Source: Deltaproteobacteria bacterium ADurb.Bin207
Lineage (GTDB): Bacteria > Myxococcota_A > Polyangia > Polyangiales > Polyangiaceae
Length of the DNA stretch: 64,000 nt
Assembly (NCBI GenBank): GCA_002070115.1
Contig: MWCO01000015.1
Span: 1-64,000 of the forward strand
Direction: 5' to 3'
Part shown: piece by piece, positions 8,726-17,196 of the stretch
Position numbering within the stretch: position 1 is the stretch's first letter
Layout of the letters: every line of letters begins with the position of its first letter
Position numbers and translations under genes: made by a program
The notes under the pieces: generated by a model
The model's database searches: none
What the model was told of the DNA's origin: nothing
What the model saw: only the letters and a program-made list of their open reading frames with translations

Positions 8726-10777
8726 GTGCGCTCCATTCGTTTGGCGTTCATCCTACCCCTGCTACCGCTGTTTTGCTCCTCAGAGCCAACGATCATCCAG
8801 GCCGCGGAGAAAAAACCTTTCAATGTCCGCGACCTCGTGCAGCTCGAACGGGCCTCCAGCCCCGTGCTCTCCCCCGACGGACGATCCGTCGTTTTCGTCC
8901 TGCGAACGACCGATATGGAAGCGAATAAAGGACGCACGGACCTATGGATGATGAGCACCGACGGCAAAAACATGCGGAGGCTCACTACCCATGAAGCCAA
9001 CGACTGGAACCCTCGATGGATGGGCCCCAAAACCATCGGCTTTCTATCCACTCGGTCGGGATCGTCACAAATCCATGCTCTCGAAATCGATGGCGGTGAA
9101 GCTCGACAACTCACAAGCCTTCCCATCGACATCGAGACATTCCAATCCACACCAGACGGTTCGCTCATCGTTTTTAGCGCAGCCGTCTATCCGGAATGCA
9201 AAACGATCGAATGCACCGTCGAGAAAGACAAAAAAATCAAAGAATCCAAAGCCACCGGCCGCGTCTATGACAAGCTGTTTTTCCGTCATTGGGATACGTG
9301 GAAGGATGGAAAACGCAACCATCTTTTCGCTCTGCGCACCACCGGAGGCGAGCCAGTCGACTTGATGAAAGGACTCGACGCCGACTGCCCGTTGCTTCCT
9401 TTCGGAGGAATCGAAGATTACACCATCGCCCCTGACGGGCAGAACGTCGCGTTTTCTATGAAAAAACCAATGGGCAGCCAGGAGGCCTGGTCGACCAACG
9501 ACGACATCTGGCTTGTCCCCACCGATGGTTCCGCATCGCCAAAAAATATTTCAGAAGCCAACGAAGCACGAGACTCAATGCCCGTGTATTCCCCAGATGG
9601 GAAAAGCCTTGCTTATCTTGCGATGAAACAGCCGGGCTACGAGGCAGATCGTTATCGTGTGGTGTTGTACGACCTTGCCTCGGGTTCGCAGAAAGTGCTG
9701 ACGGAAGCATGGGATCGTTCCCCGGATTCTCTTACGTTCGGCGCCAAAGGAGCCCGTCTTTGGGTCACCGCCGACCACTTCGGCCAACACTCCATCTTCT
9801 CGATCGATGTGCGTTCGGGAAAAGAAAAACTCGTGATCAAAGACGGCAGCAACAGTTCGCCGATGGAAACCGATCGGGGCGTTTTGTATCTCCGCAATGA
9901 TTTGCGTTCCCCGGCTGACTTTTTTGTTGCGTCAGCGTCGGGAGGCAACGAACGACGACTATCCACCATCAATCAAAAACGTTTGGAATCCGTAGGATTC
10001 GGGGATGCAGAACCCTTTTCCTTCCAAGGAGCAAAAGGAGATACCGTCTACGGATATGTGGTCAAACCCGTCGGATTCGAAGCAAACCAAAAGTATCCAA
10101 TCGCGTTTTTAATCCACGGAGGCCCCCAAGGCTCCTTCGGAAACTCTTTTCATTACCGATGGAACCCGCAAACCTATGCAGGCGCGGGCTATGCCTCCGT
10201 CATGATCGACTTCCATGGATCCACCGGATACGGACAGGCTTTCACCGATGCCATCCGCGGCGATTGGGGCGGCGCACCTTTCGAAGACCTCATGAAAGGC
10301 CTCGACGCGGCTGTCGCAAAGTATCCTTGGCTCGATGGTCAGCGAGCTTGCGCCCTCGGCGCTTCCTACGGCGGCTATATGATCAATTGGATCGCAGGCC
10401 ATACCGACCGGTTCAAATGTTTGGTCGCCCATGACGGCAACCTCGACGAGCGCATGGCCTACTTTGACACCGAAGAGCTATGGTTCCCCGAATGGGAACA
10501 CCAAGGTACCCCGTGGGAAAACCCCGAGGGATACGCCAAACACAATCCCATCGACCACGTCAAAAACTGGAAAACTCCGATGATGGTCGTGCATGGTTCG
10601 TTGGATTATCGCGTCGTCGATACCCAAGGATTCAGCGTATTCACCGTGCTTCAACGCAAAGGCATCCCCTCCAAACTCCTGCACTTCCCCGACGAAAACC
10701 ATTGGGTACTCAAACCCCATAATAGCATTCTATGGCACGATGAAGTGCTTGGTTGGCTGGACCGATGGCTCAAATAA
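8726..10777 (+). CDS. Secreted S9-family serine peptidase (acylaminoacyl/dipeptidyl peptidase-like)
   Basis: A 683-residue protein with a signal peptide (residues 1 to about 27; a Cys at 17 could also be a lipobox). It has a seven-blade propeller with TolB/DPP-like strands (LSPDGRSVVFV, YSPDGKSLAYL) and a C-terminal alpha/beta hydrolase. The catalytic triad is visible: nucleophile Ser547 in GASYGGY, Asp627 in SLDYRV and His659 in ENHWV. HGGP forms the oxyanion loop. Such enzymes cleave short peptides, here probably in the periplasm or outside the cell. The GTG start has GGAGG five bases upstream. It stands alone; the next gene converges. Confidence 0.88.
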   Translation: MRSIRLAFILPLLPLFCSSEPTIIQAAEKKPFNVRDLVQLERASSPVLSPDGRSVVFVLRTTDMEANKGRTDLWMMSTDGKNMRRLTTHEANDWNPRWMGPKTIGFLSTRSGSSQIHALEIDGGEARQLTSLPIDIETFQSTPDGSLIVFSAAVYPECKTIECTVEKDKKIKESKATGRVYDKLFFRHWDTWKDGKRNHLFALRTTGGEPVDLMKGLDADCPLLPFGGIEDYTIAPDGQNVAFSMKKPMGSQEAWSTNDDIWLVPTDGSASPKNISEANEARDSMPVYSPDGKSLAYLAMKQPGYEADRYRVVLYDLASGSQKVLTEAWDRSPDSLTFGAKGARLWVTADHFGQHSIFSIDVRSGKEKLVIKDGSNSSPMETDRGVLYLRNDLRSPADFFVASASGGNERRLSTINQKRLESVGFGDAEPFSFQGAKGDTVYGYVVKPVGFEANQKYPIAFLIHGGPQGSFGNSFHYRWNPQTYAGAGYASVMIDFHGSTGYGQAFTDAIRGDWGGAPFEDLMKGLDAAVAKYPWLDGQRACALGASYGGYMINWIAGHTDRFKCLVAHDGNLDERMAYFDTEELWFPEWEHQGTPWENPEGYAKHNPIDHVKNWKTPMMVVHGSLDYRVVDTQGFSVFTVLQRKGIPSKLLHFPDENHWVLKPHNSILWHDEVLGWLDRWLK

Positions 10778-10884
10778 GCACTGCGCATATCCCTTCCGCT
10801 AACCAAATACGGATTGCCATCGGCAAATATATAACTACTTGAAACTACACGAAAAGTTTCGATCGTGTATCCGATGTCGAGCCG
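10778..10884. other. Convergent intergenic region with short hairpin
   Basis: TTGCC-ATC-GGCAA at 10814-10826 is a short perfect stem followed by AT-rich sequence and may help end transcription of the peptidase gene. TTGAAACTACA at 10839-10849 is one of four similar intergenic elements in the window. Confidence 0.3.
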
Positions 10885-11127
10885 TCAATCCGCAGCTCCG
10901 GCATCCTTCGCTCCGCTCCCACCGAAGATCCGAGGTATCGCCGGCCCGGCTGGCTGCGCAGAGGAAGCTGCAGGAGCCGCCGACGATGCAGTCGTCGTGG
11001 CTGGGGTGGCCGGTGCTTCCTGCTGCTGTTGCTGCTGCTGCTCCGGTGGCGGAGACTTGACGATGAAGCATCCTGCCACCGATGCCGAGAATACCAGAGC
11101 CAGACCGATGAGCATGAACCTGTTCAT
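10885..11127 (-). CDS. Small lipoprotein with poly-Gln run
   Basis: An 80-residue protein with a signal peptide ending in SVAGC, so Cys20 is the likely lipid anchor. The short mature part has seven consecutive Gln, then Ala/Pro/Thr/Ser-rich low-complexity sequence. AAGGA lies about nine bases before the ATG. It may be a periplasmic spacer or peptidoglycan-linked lipoprotein; no domain is visible. The Gln run is coded by a CAG-type repeat (reverse strand of 11020-11042), prone to slippage. Confidence 0.65.
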   Translation of the reverse strand: MNRFMLIGLALVFSASVAGCFIVKSPPPEQQQQQQQEAPATPATTTASSAAPAASSAQPAGPAIPRIFGGSGAKDAGAAD

Positions 11128-11244
11128 GATGCCATATCCTTGTCGCTACGATGGGCTCCGACGTCTGACCGTAACCCAATCCTTTCCCCATGCTGTCCCT
11201 TGCGGTTCTCGTTTGTCAACGTTAGCTAGTTTCGACAAGGGATC

Positions 11245-13770
11245 ATGCAACCCTTCCCCATCGATTCCATCCTGCAAGACCTTGAAACCGCGCTACAAAT
11301 TCATCCGAGGGCCATCGTGCAAGCCCCCCCGGGTTCAGGAAAAACCACACGCGTTGCCCCCTATCTCGCCTCCCGGGAAAACGGCCATGTCATCGTGCTC
11401 GAACCTCGACGACTCGCTGCAAGACTCGCCGCGCAACGCGTCGCAGAAGAAAGAAACGAATCCATCGGAAAAACCGTGGGCTACCACGTGCGCTTCGACT
11501 CCACCATTCGCCCTTGTACCCGCATTCATTACGTCACCGACGGCGTCTTCGTTCGCCAACTGCTCGCGAACCCATCGCTCGATGGAATCGAAACGGTCGT
11601 CATCGACGAGTTCCACGAAAGGCGATTGAACACCGATTGGATTCTCGGATGGTTGCTGAACCTTCAACGCACCCTACGCCACGACCTGAAAGTCGTGGTG
11701 ATGTCAGCCACCCTCGATTCCCACGCGCTGACACGATACCTCGAGCCCTGTAGCCAACTTCAAACGCAAGGAAAGCAATTCGACGTCGCCATTTCTTTTT
11801 CGAATACGCCCGACAGCCGCCCCCTTGCTCTACGCGTGGCCTCCGCCGTCAGATCCCTGGCCCAGCAGGGTCTCGACGGTCATCTCCTGGTGTTTCTTCC
11901 CGGTGCCGCGGAGATTCGCGAGACGCAACGGGCTTGTGAACCCATTGCCGAACGCTACCATCTCGATACTTTCGCCCTCCACGGAAGCATGCCTTCGGAG
12001 GAACAAGACCGCGCCGTGGCTCCCAGCGCCACACCAAAAATCATCCTATCGACGAATGTCGCTGAAAGTTCGATTACCATCGAAGGAATCGCGGCGGTCA
12101 TCGACAGCGGGCTGGCTCGGGTGGCCGGCCATGCTCCCTGGTCAGGCCTGCCCACGCTAAATACCCTGCCCATTAGCAAGGCATCCGCAATCCAGCGGGC
12201 AGGTCGCGCCGGACGAACGAGGCATGGACAGTGCATTCGCCTGTTTTCCGAAGCCGATTGGATGCGACGTCCCGACCATGATCTTCCCGAGATCCAACGA
12301 GCCGATCTCGCGGAAGTAGCCTTGGTTCTTCGAGGATTGGGCATCCAGTCTTCCGATGCATTCCCCTGGCTCGACCCGCCAGCGCCCAATGCATGGGCCG
12401 CGGCGGAAACCCTTCTCGGGGACCTCGGAGCCCTTCGACATGATGGTTCACTATCCGAAACGGGACAACAACTCCTTCGCTTTCCCGTCCACCCCCGGAT
12501 CGCAAGAATACTGCTTGAAAGCGAACGGCGAGGTGTCGCCGACCAAACCGCTACCGCCGCGGCTTTGATGACCGAAAAACACCTCATGACTCCTCGTCGC
12601 TTTTCTTCCCACGCTCACCAAGGCCCCCACCGCAATCCGTCCGCCAACCTCATCGACGCCCTCGATCACTTCCATGGCCGATCGGCGCGATCCGTTGCGG
12701 AGCGTTCGGACCACGCACCCGCCTGCGATGACTTCGCAAGGCGAGAACTGGACAAAGTACGTCGTGCTCTGCTCTCTGTCGTCCATGCATCCACTCCCGC
12801 CCCCGCAAACCAGGAAGAAGCCGTGGCATGTTGTGTGCTGACGGGCTATCCGGATCGGGTGGCAAGAAAAGTCCGCGGACGTCTCGTTACGCTCACGGTG
12901 GGAGGCAATGCCTGGGTCGATTCGGAAGAAGAAAACGTGCCGAATTTTCTTGTGGCCATCGATGCGCAACAATCGCAGGAAGGCATGAATCGACGACTGA
13001 TCGTGCGCTCCTATTGTGCGATCGATCCGTGGCACGTGCTTGACCTTTTCCCCGACCGAATCGAAGAGATGACAGAATACCGCTGGAACGAATCGACGGA
13101 TTGTGTGGAAACGATTGAGCGATGGCTTTACCGAGGGCTCGTCCTCGACGAAACACGGTTGGCACGCGTCGCTTCTGAACAGGCTTCCCACGTGCTCGCG
13201 GAACACGTTCTCGCGCTGGGGCCCCATGCGTTTGCGCCGGAACGCGAATTGACGGCTCTGCTTGGGCGTGTGGACTTGTTGCGAAAACTTGGACTGCCGA
13301 TGCCAGCACTGGATATGCGCGTCGTTCACGCCGTGCTTCGCGAAATTTGCGAAGGAAAACAATGTCTTAGCCAGGTTCGGGAAGCTGGGTTGATGCAGGC
13401 GTTGCAGGGGATGCTTTCTTCGCAACAGCGGCAAATGATGGAGCTTATGGCACCGAAAACCTTGCGGCTGCCGTGCGGCAAAGAACTCGAGATTCATTAC
13501 GAAGTCGGTCAACCCCCGTGGGCCGCGTCGAGGCTGCAGGATTTTTTTGGAATGACGCAAAGTCCCCGGGTAGCGGAAGGAAAAGTAGCGGTGACACTGC
13601 ATTTGTTGGCACCGAATCAAAGGGCGGTGCAGGTCACGCAAGACCTGGAAAGCTTTTGGAGCCTTCATTATCCGAAACTTCGGGGACAGCTCAGCCGACG
13701 TTATCCGAAACACGCCTGGCCCGAGGATGGCCGAAAAGCGCGCCCTCCAGCTCCGGGCAGACTCCGGTGA
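11245..13770 (+). CDS. hrpB: ATP-dependent helicase HrpB
   Basis: The 841-residue protein is a DEAH-box helicase of the HrpB type. Visible motifs are Walker A PPGSGKTT (near residue 28), LEPRRLAAR (Ia), DEFHERRLNTD (II), VVMSATLD (III), STNVAESSITIEG (V) and QRAGRAGR (VI). The HA2-like and HrpB C-terminal regions follow, ending in LRGQLSRRYPKHAWPEDGR, the family's usual end. HrpB proteins act on RNA and DNA, but their role is still poorly defined in most bacteria. Length is normal. It is monocistronic, 180 bases before the marR-pirin operon. Confidence 0.93.
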   Translation: MQPFPIDSILQDLETALQIHPRAIVQAPPGSGKTTRVAPYLASRENGHVIVLEPRRLAARLAAQRVAEERNESIGKTVGYHVRFDSTIRPCTRIHYVTDGVFVRQLLANPSLDGIETVVIDEFHERRLNTDWILGWLLNLQRTLRHDLKVVVMSATLDSHALTRYLEPCSQLQTQGKQFDVAISFSNTPDSRPLALRVASAVRSLAQQGLDGHLLVFLPGAAEIRETQRACEPIAERYHLDTFALHGSMPSEEQDRAVAPSATPKIILSTNVAESSITIEGIAAVIDSGLARVAGHAPWSGLPTLNTLPISKASAIQRAGRAGRTRHGQCIRLFSEADWMRRPDHDLPEIQRADLAEVALVLRGLGIQSSDAFPWLDPPAPNAWAAAETLLGDLGALRHDGSLSETGQQLLRFPVHPRIARILLESERRGVADQTATAAALMTEKHLMTPRRFSSHAHQGPHRNPSANLIDALDHFHGRSARSVAERSDHAPACDDFARRELDKVRRALLSVVHASTPAPANQEEAVACCVLTGYPDRVARKVRGRLVTLTVGGNAWVDSEEENVPNFLVAIDAQQSQEGMNRRLIVRSYCAIDPWHVLDLFPDRIEEMTEYRWNESTDCVETIERWLYRGLVLDETRLARVASEQASHVLAEHVLALGPHAFAPERELTALLGRVDLLRKLGLPMPALDMRVVHAVLREICEGKQCLSQVREAGLMQALQGMLSSQQRQMMELMAPKTLRLPCGKELEIHYEVGQPPWAASRLQDFFGMTQSPRVAEGKVAVTLHLLAPNQRAVQVTQDLESFWSLHYPKLRGQLSRRYPKHAWPEDGRKARPPAPGRLR

Positions 13771-13891
13771 TGCACGGTCTGCTTGCTCGAAGTTACCGCT
13801 AGTCATCGGCCGACCGCTGGCCTTCCCTGCGGAATATGCGCTAAATTCGCTCATTTCAGAACTCTTTCCCCGGGCTCGGGGGTCGGCACCC

Positions 13892-13919
13892 TTGACGATC
13901 CACCCGACCCAATTATCTT
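13892..13919 (+). promoter_or_regulatory. Promoter of the marR-pirin operon
   Basis: TTGACG at 13892-13897 and TATCTT at 13914-13919 are separated by 16 bases. The -10 box lies within the left arm of the palindrome at 13912-13933, so a bound repressor would block polymerase. Confidence 0.5.
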
Positions 13920-13933
13920 GACGTAAAGATAAT
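13912..13933. promoter_or_regulatory. MarR-type operator palindrome
   Basis: ATTATCTT and AAGATAAT are perfect 8-base arms around the spacer GACGTA. Known MarR-family boxes often have this TATCTTGA-type dyad. It is 19 bases before the regulator's start, so the gene probably represses itself and the pirin gene behind it. Confidence 0.75.
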
Positions 13934-13952
13934 TTCAAACAAGACGATTGGC

Positions 13953-14450
13953 ATGGCAGAGCGGCTTGAACACAAGCAATCTCAATCCGTCAGCGGCGTT
14001 CACCTGTGGCTGCTGTTGTGGAAGGCGACCAAAGCGCAGGAAGCCTATGCGCGACGCAGCGTGGAGGCCACCGGGCTTTGTTTGACGGACTTTGGAATTT
14101 TGGAGGCGCTTTTGCACAAAGGGCCGCTTCCGGTGAATACCCTTGGAAAAAAGATCCTTATTTCCAGTGGGTCCATGACGGCGGCGGTGGATCGTTTGGA
14201 GCGGCAAGGACTGGTCGAACGCCGGGATTCCACAACAGACCGACGAATACGCATGGCGCACCTAACACCCAAAGGAGAGGCGTTGATTCGACCGCTTTTC
14301 ACCGTTCATGCGCGGGATATGGAACAAGCTTTTTTTCCTCTCGCGCCGTCGGAAAGGGCGGCTTTAGCGGAACTGTTACGCAAACTGGCGTCCCCCACTC
14401 CGCGACAAGCGCCCCGCAAACCTGCACGAACACGACCTTCAAGGAGCTAA
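13953..14450 (+). CDS. MarR-family transcriptional regulator
   Basis: A 165-residue winged-helix regulator. Residues about 45-115 hold the DNA-binding part, with the recognition region ISSGSMTAAVDRLERQGLVER and the wing DSTTDRRIRMAHLT. MarR proteins bind palindromes as dimers and leave them on binding aromatic or electrophilic compounds. The operator lies immediately upstream and the pirin gene starts two bases after the stop, so the regulator probably controls that operon in response to oxidised or electrophilic compounds (inference). No clear redox Cys: the only Cys is in TGLCLTDFG. Confidence 0.9.
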   Translation: MAERLEHKQSQSVSGVHLWLLLWKATKAQEAYARRSVEATGLCLTDFGILEALLHKGPLPVNTLGKKILISSGSMTAAVDRLERQGLVERRDSTTDRRIRMAHLTPKGEALIRPLFTVHARDMEQAFFPLAPSERAALAELLRKLASPTPRQAPRKPARTRPSRS

Positions 14451-14452
14451 TT

Positions 14453-15373
14453 ATGTGGGTCCAGACAACACAGAACCATCCCATTTCTTCGGCATCGGCT
14501 CTTTCGAGGCCAATCGAAGGCATCTACAAAGCCCCTCCGCTTCATTGGGTGGGCGACGGCTTCCGCGTGGCGGGCTATTTCTCATCGATTCCCGATGCAT
14601 TGCGCAAGCTCGACCCCTTTCTCTTGCTCGATTACCATCCGGCCCATACCTACAGCCCCACGGACCGTCCCCGCGGGGTTGGGGTGCATCCCCATCGTGG
14701 GTTCGAGACGGTGACGATAGCATTTCAAGGAAGCGTGGCGCATCACGATAGCACGGGGGCCGGAGGGGTTATCGGCCCGGGAGATGTGCAATGGATGACG
14801 GCAGCTTCGGGAATTTTGCACAAAGAATACCATGAAGCCGGGTGGGCCGCCCAGGGGGGACCCTTCCAGATGGCGCAGCTTTGGGTAAACCTTCCCAAAG
14901 CGCATAAAATGGATCCGCCCCAATATCAGCCCATCGTAGCCAACCAGATGGGGGTCGTATCTTTGCCCGAAAACGCCGGGGAAATCCGGGTCATCGCTGG
15001 CGAAACCTTTGGTGTGAAAGGCCCCGCCAAAACCCATACCCCCATTAGCTTGCTCGACGTTCGTCTCCACGCCAAAGGCCACCTCGCCTTGCCTTTTCCT
15101 TCGAGCTACAACGTCGGGATGCTCGTCATGCAAGGCGAGGCAAGGCTCGGCGAAACCCATACCATCGTCCAACATGATTTCGTGGTGTTCGAGCATTCCG
15201 ACGACCCAATCCGCATCGAAGCAGCTAGCGATACGCAACTTCTTATGCTTGCCGGAGAACCGATACGAGAACCTGTGGTATCCTATGGGCCTTTCGTCAT
15301 GAATACAGAGCGGGAGATTCAACAAGCTTTCGCCGACTTCCGAAGCGGGAAATTCGGTCACCTCGAGGATTGA
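14453..15373 (+). CDS. Pirin family protein
   Basis: A 306-residue bicupin. The metal-binding motif GVGVHPHRGFETVTIAFQG and a later HHDSTGAGG give the His residues of the N-terminal cupin, followed by the pirin C-terminal domain. Pirins bind iron and some act as quercetin dioxygenases or as redox-dependent regulators. The ATG at 14453 has AAGGAG eight bases upstream. It is translationally close to the MarR gene (two-base gap), a pairing seen in many bacteria, and is probably induced when the MarR repressor releases. Confidence 0.9.
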   Translation: MWVQTTQNHPISSASALSRPIEGIYKAPPLHWVGDGFRVAGYFSSIPDALRKLDPFLLLDYHPAHTYSPTDRPRGVGVHPHRGFETVTIAFQGSVAHHDSTGAGGVIGPGDVQWMTAASGILHKEYHEAGWAAQGGPFQMAQLWVNLPKAHKMDPPQYQPIVANQMGVVSLPENAGEIRVIAGETFGVKGPAKTHTPISLLDVRLHAKGHLALPFPSSYNVGMLVMQGEARLGETHTIVQHDFVVFEHSDDPIRIEAASDTQLLMLAGEPIREPVVSYGPFVMNTEREIQQAFADFRSGKFGHLED

Positions 15374-15568
15374 TCTTCCCCCTGTCCGCCTCGTTCCCGC
15401 GAACCGAGACAACAATAAGTAATTGAAATACAAATAGTTACACCATTACCCCACGGACTGGGTCGCCACGACCGAACGCCGCCACCGTGGATTCCAAGCA
15501 GCAAGCCGCGGTGGGTGGATATCCAATTGCTCGACCCGTCAATAAGGAAACTGCGCTACGGTTCGCCC

Positions 15569-16390
15569 ATGGTTTCGTCCCGGAAAAAGATAAAAACTCT
15601 GCGCATATCGTCCTGGAATGTGAATGGTTTGCGAGCAGCCGCGGGCAAAGGATTCCTGGATTGGCTGATGCAAAGCAAAAACGATATCATCGGTTTGCAA
15701 GAGACCCGTGCGCGCGAAGATCAATTGGACGCTCCTCTTCGCTCGCCCAAAGGCTATCATGCTCATTTCGTGGCAGCGCAGCGTCCCGGCTATAGTGGAG
15801 TCGGGCTTCTAGCGCGCAAACGCTGGAATTCGCTGGAAACGTCGCTGGGGATCGAGGATTTCGACATCGAGGGGCGCTTGCAAATCGCCCAGTTTGGAAA
15901 ACTTTGGGTCGTGAACGGATACTTCCCGAACGGCAGTGGAAAAGAGCGAGACAACAGCCGTGTTCCTTTCAAGCTCGCGTTTTATCAAAAACTATTCGAG
16001 GTCTTGGAGCCGCTGCGCGCCAACGGGGGCCGGGTGCTGGTAATGGGCGACTTCAACACGGCCCACCGGGAGATCGACCTCGCCAGACCGAAACAAAACG
16101 AAAACACAAGCGGATTTTTGCCGGAAGAACGTCGGGAATTCGACCGATGGTGCCAGGCAGGATGGGTCGATACTTTCCGTCATTTCGAGCCTGGAGCCGG
16201 TCATTATACCTGGTGGAGTCAGCGCTACGGCGTTCGACAAAAAAACATCGGCTGGCGGATCGATTATATTCTTGCAAGCCAGGGAGCCATGCAATTTGTG
16301 GAAAATGCGGGGATTCAGAGCGCCGTCCAGGGAAGCGACCATTGTCCAATATGGGTGGAGGTCCGTCCTGAGATCCTCGGTACTTCCTGA
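15569..16390 (+). CDS. xth: Exodeoxyribonuclease III
   Basis: Read from ATG 15569 the product has 273 residues, close to the usual length. Catalytic motifs of the EEP nuclease fold are present: SWNVNGLRA, GLQETRA (metal Glu), VVNGYFPNG, GDFNTAHREIDLA, WRIDYIL and GSDHCPIW (active-site Asp-His). The enzyme cuts DNA at abasic sites and removes 3' blocks during base-excision repair. No good ribosome site precedes 15569; a GTG at 15515 in the same frame would add 18 residues. Monocistronic. Confidence 0.92.
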   Translation: MVSSRKKIKTLRISSWNVNGLRAAAGKGFLDWLMQSKNDIIGLQETRAREDQLDAPLRSPKGYHAHFVAAQRPGYSGVGLLARKRWNSLETSLGIEDFDIEGRLQIAQFGKLWVVNGYFPNGSGKERDNSRVPFKLAFYQKLFEVLEPLRANGGRVLVMGDFNTAHREIDLARPKQNENTSGFLPEERREFDRWCQAGWVDTFRHFEPGAGHYTWWSQRYGVRQKNIGWRIDYILASQGAMQFVENAGIQSAVQGSDHCPIWVEVRPEILGTS

Positions 16391-16753
16391 ATAGAGTCGT
16401 ATTTTTCGGGTTCCCCTCTTCCGTTCGCCACGATGACCGACGGGGCTGAGCCATCCCCTCATTTTTCCCCGGATCTTTCCTTCACGGTCCCGGCCCTCGA
16501 TCACGGTCACGGTCACGGTCACGGCCCACGGCACACAAAACCGGTCACGGTCATAGTCACCAGCCTTTCCCCTTGGATGCGATGGTGAGCGAACCTCGAG
16601 GATGGTGAAGATCAAGCTGGACGACCTGGGTCCACGTCTTGTATACTATCGCCCCATCGGTTCCGCCGGTAGTGGATTTCCCAGGTAACCTGGCTCTCTA
16701 TTCGGCTCCCGGGCTCGGCAGAACCTTCGCAACTCATTGAAAATACAACAAAA
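16391..16753. other. Intergenic region between xth and tRNA-Arg
   Basis: There is no gene in these 363 bases. They contain the TCACGG repeat tract (16501-16524), a promoter-like TATACT at 16642-16647 about 100 bases before the tRNA, and TTGAAAATACA at 16737-16747 directly before it. Confidence 0.5.
16501..16524. repeat. Tandem TCACGG hexamer repeat
   Basis: Four perfect copies of TCACGG follow each other, with degenerate relatives at 16543-16560. The tract is non-coding here. Similar hexamer runs are scattered through several myxobacterial genomes; no function is known to me. Confidence 0.8.
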
Positions 16754-16826
16754 GCCCCCGTAGCTCAGAGGATAGAGCAGCGGTTTCCTAAACCGTTGGT
16801 CGCAAGTTCGACTCTTGCCGGGGGCG
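16754..16826 (+). tRNA. tRNA-Arg (anticodon CCT)
   Basis: A complete cloverleaf can be folded: acceptor stem GCCCCCG with CGGGGGC, D-arm GCTC/GAGC, anticodon stem GCGGT/ACCGT around loop TTCCTAA with anticodon CCT at 16787-16789, and T-arm GCAAG-TTCGACT-CTTGC. The discriminator base is G and CCA is not encoded. It reads AGG codons. No duplicated tRNA 3' end was noticed nearby, so there is no sign of an integrated element. Confidence 0.95.
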
Positions 16827-17196
16827 CTACATCCCCCACAACAACGCCCTGTGTTCCCAGCCCGGCGTTTCTTCCCCAAAACCAGCCCATGAAGCCTCGT
16901 ATTCGTCTTCCCCACGCCGAACGTCAACGATAACGGCCAGGTTGACGTCGTGGGTGGACACAACGGGTCGATTATATACCCAAACCCGGGAAGAAAGGTC
17001 CTTCGACAGAACCAACCCCTCTATAGTTGGTGTCGAAAATCGAGCGAATCATCCCTTCCCCACAGGTATAATTCGCATGAAATCCGCAGGAAATCTACCT
17101 TTGACCGCGGAGGCTCGATGTCCAATATGCTAGGGTAGGACCCAGGCAAACACGAAATTCGGCCTCCCCAACCCAAGTCGATACAAGAGAACCTCG
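16827..17196. other. Intergenic region between tRNA-Arg and radical SAM gene
   Basis: These 370 bases have no convincing gene. A short frame at 16942-17133 (63 codons, ending ARCPIC) lacks a ribosome site. A promoter candidate for the next gene, TTGACC at 17101-17106 and TATGCT at 17126-17131, has a 19-base spacer. Confidence 0.4.

Noticed and set aside
12451-13938. Long antisense frame of 495 codons over hrpB
   Set aside because: It lies opposite a gene with complete helicase motifs, has no family features and reflects codon bias of the true strand.
14006-14452. Extended N-terminus of the pirin gene overlapping marR
   Set aside because: The upstream part is an out-of-frame copy of marR; AAGGAG and the ATG at 14453 define the true start.
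16754-16826. tRNA-Arg as an integration site
   Set aside because: No integrase gene and no duplicate of the tRNA 3' end were found in the window.
16942-17133. Possible precursor peptide for the radical SAM enzyme (63 codons)
   Set aside because: There is no ribosome site, no leader-core layout and only two cysteines at the very end.
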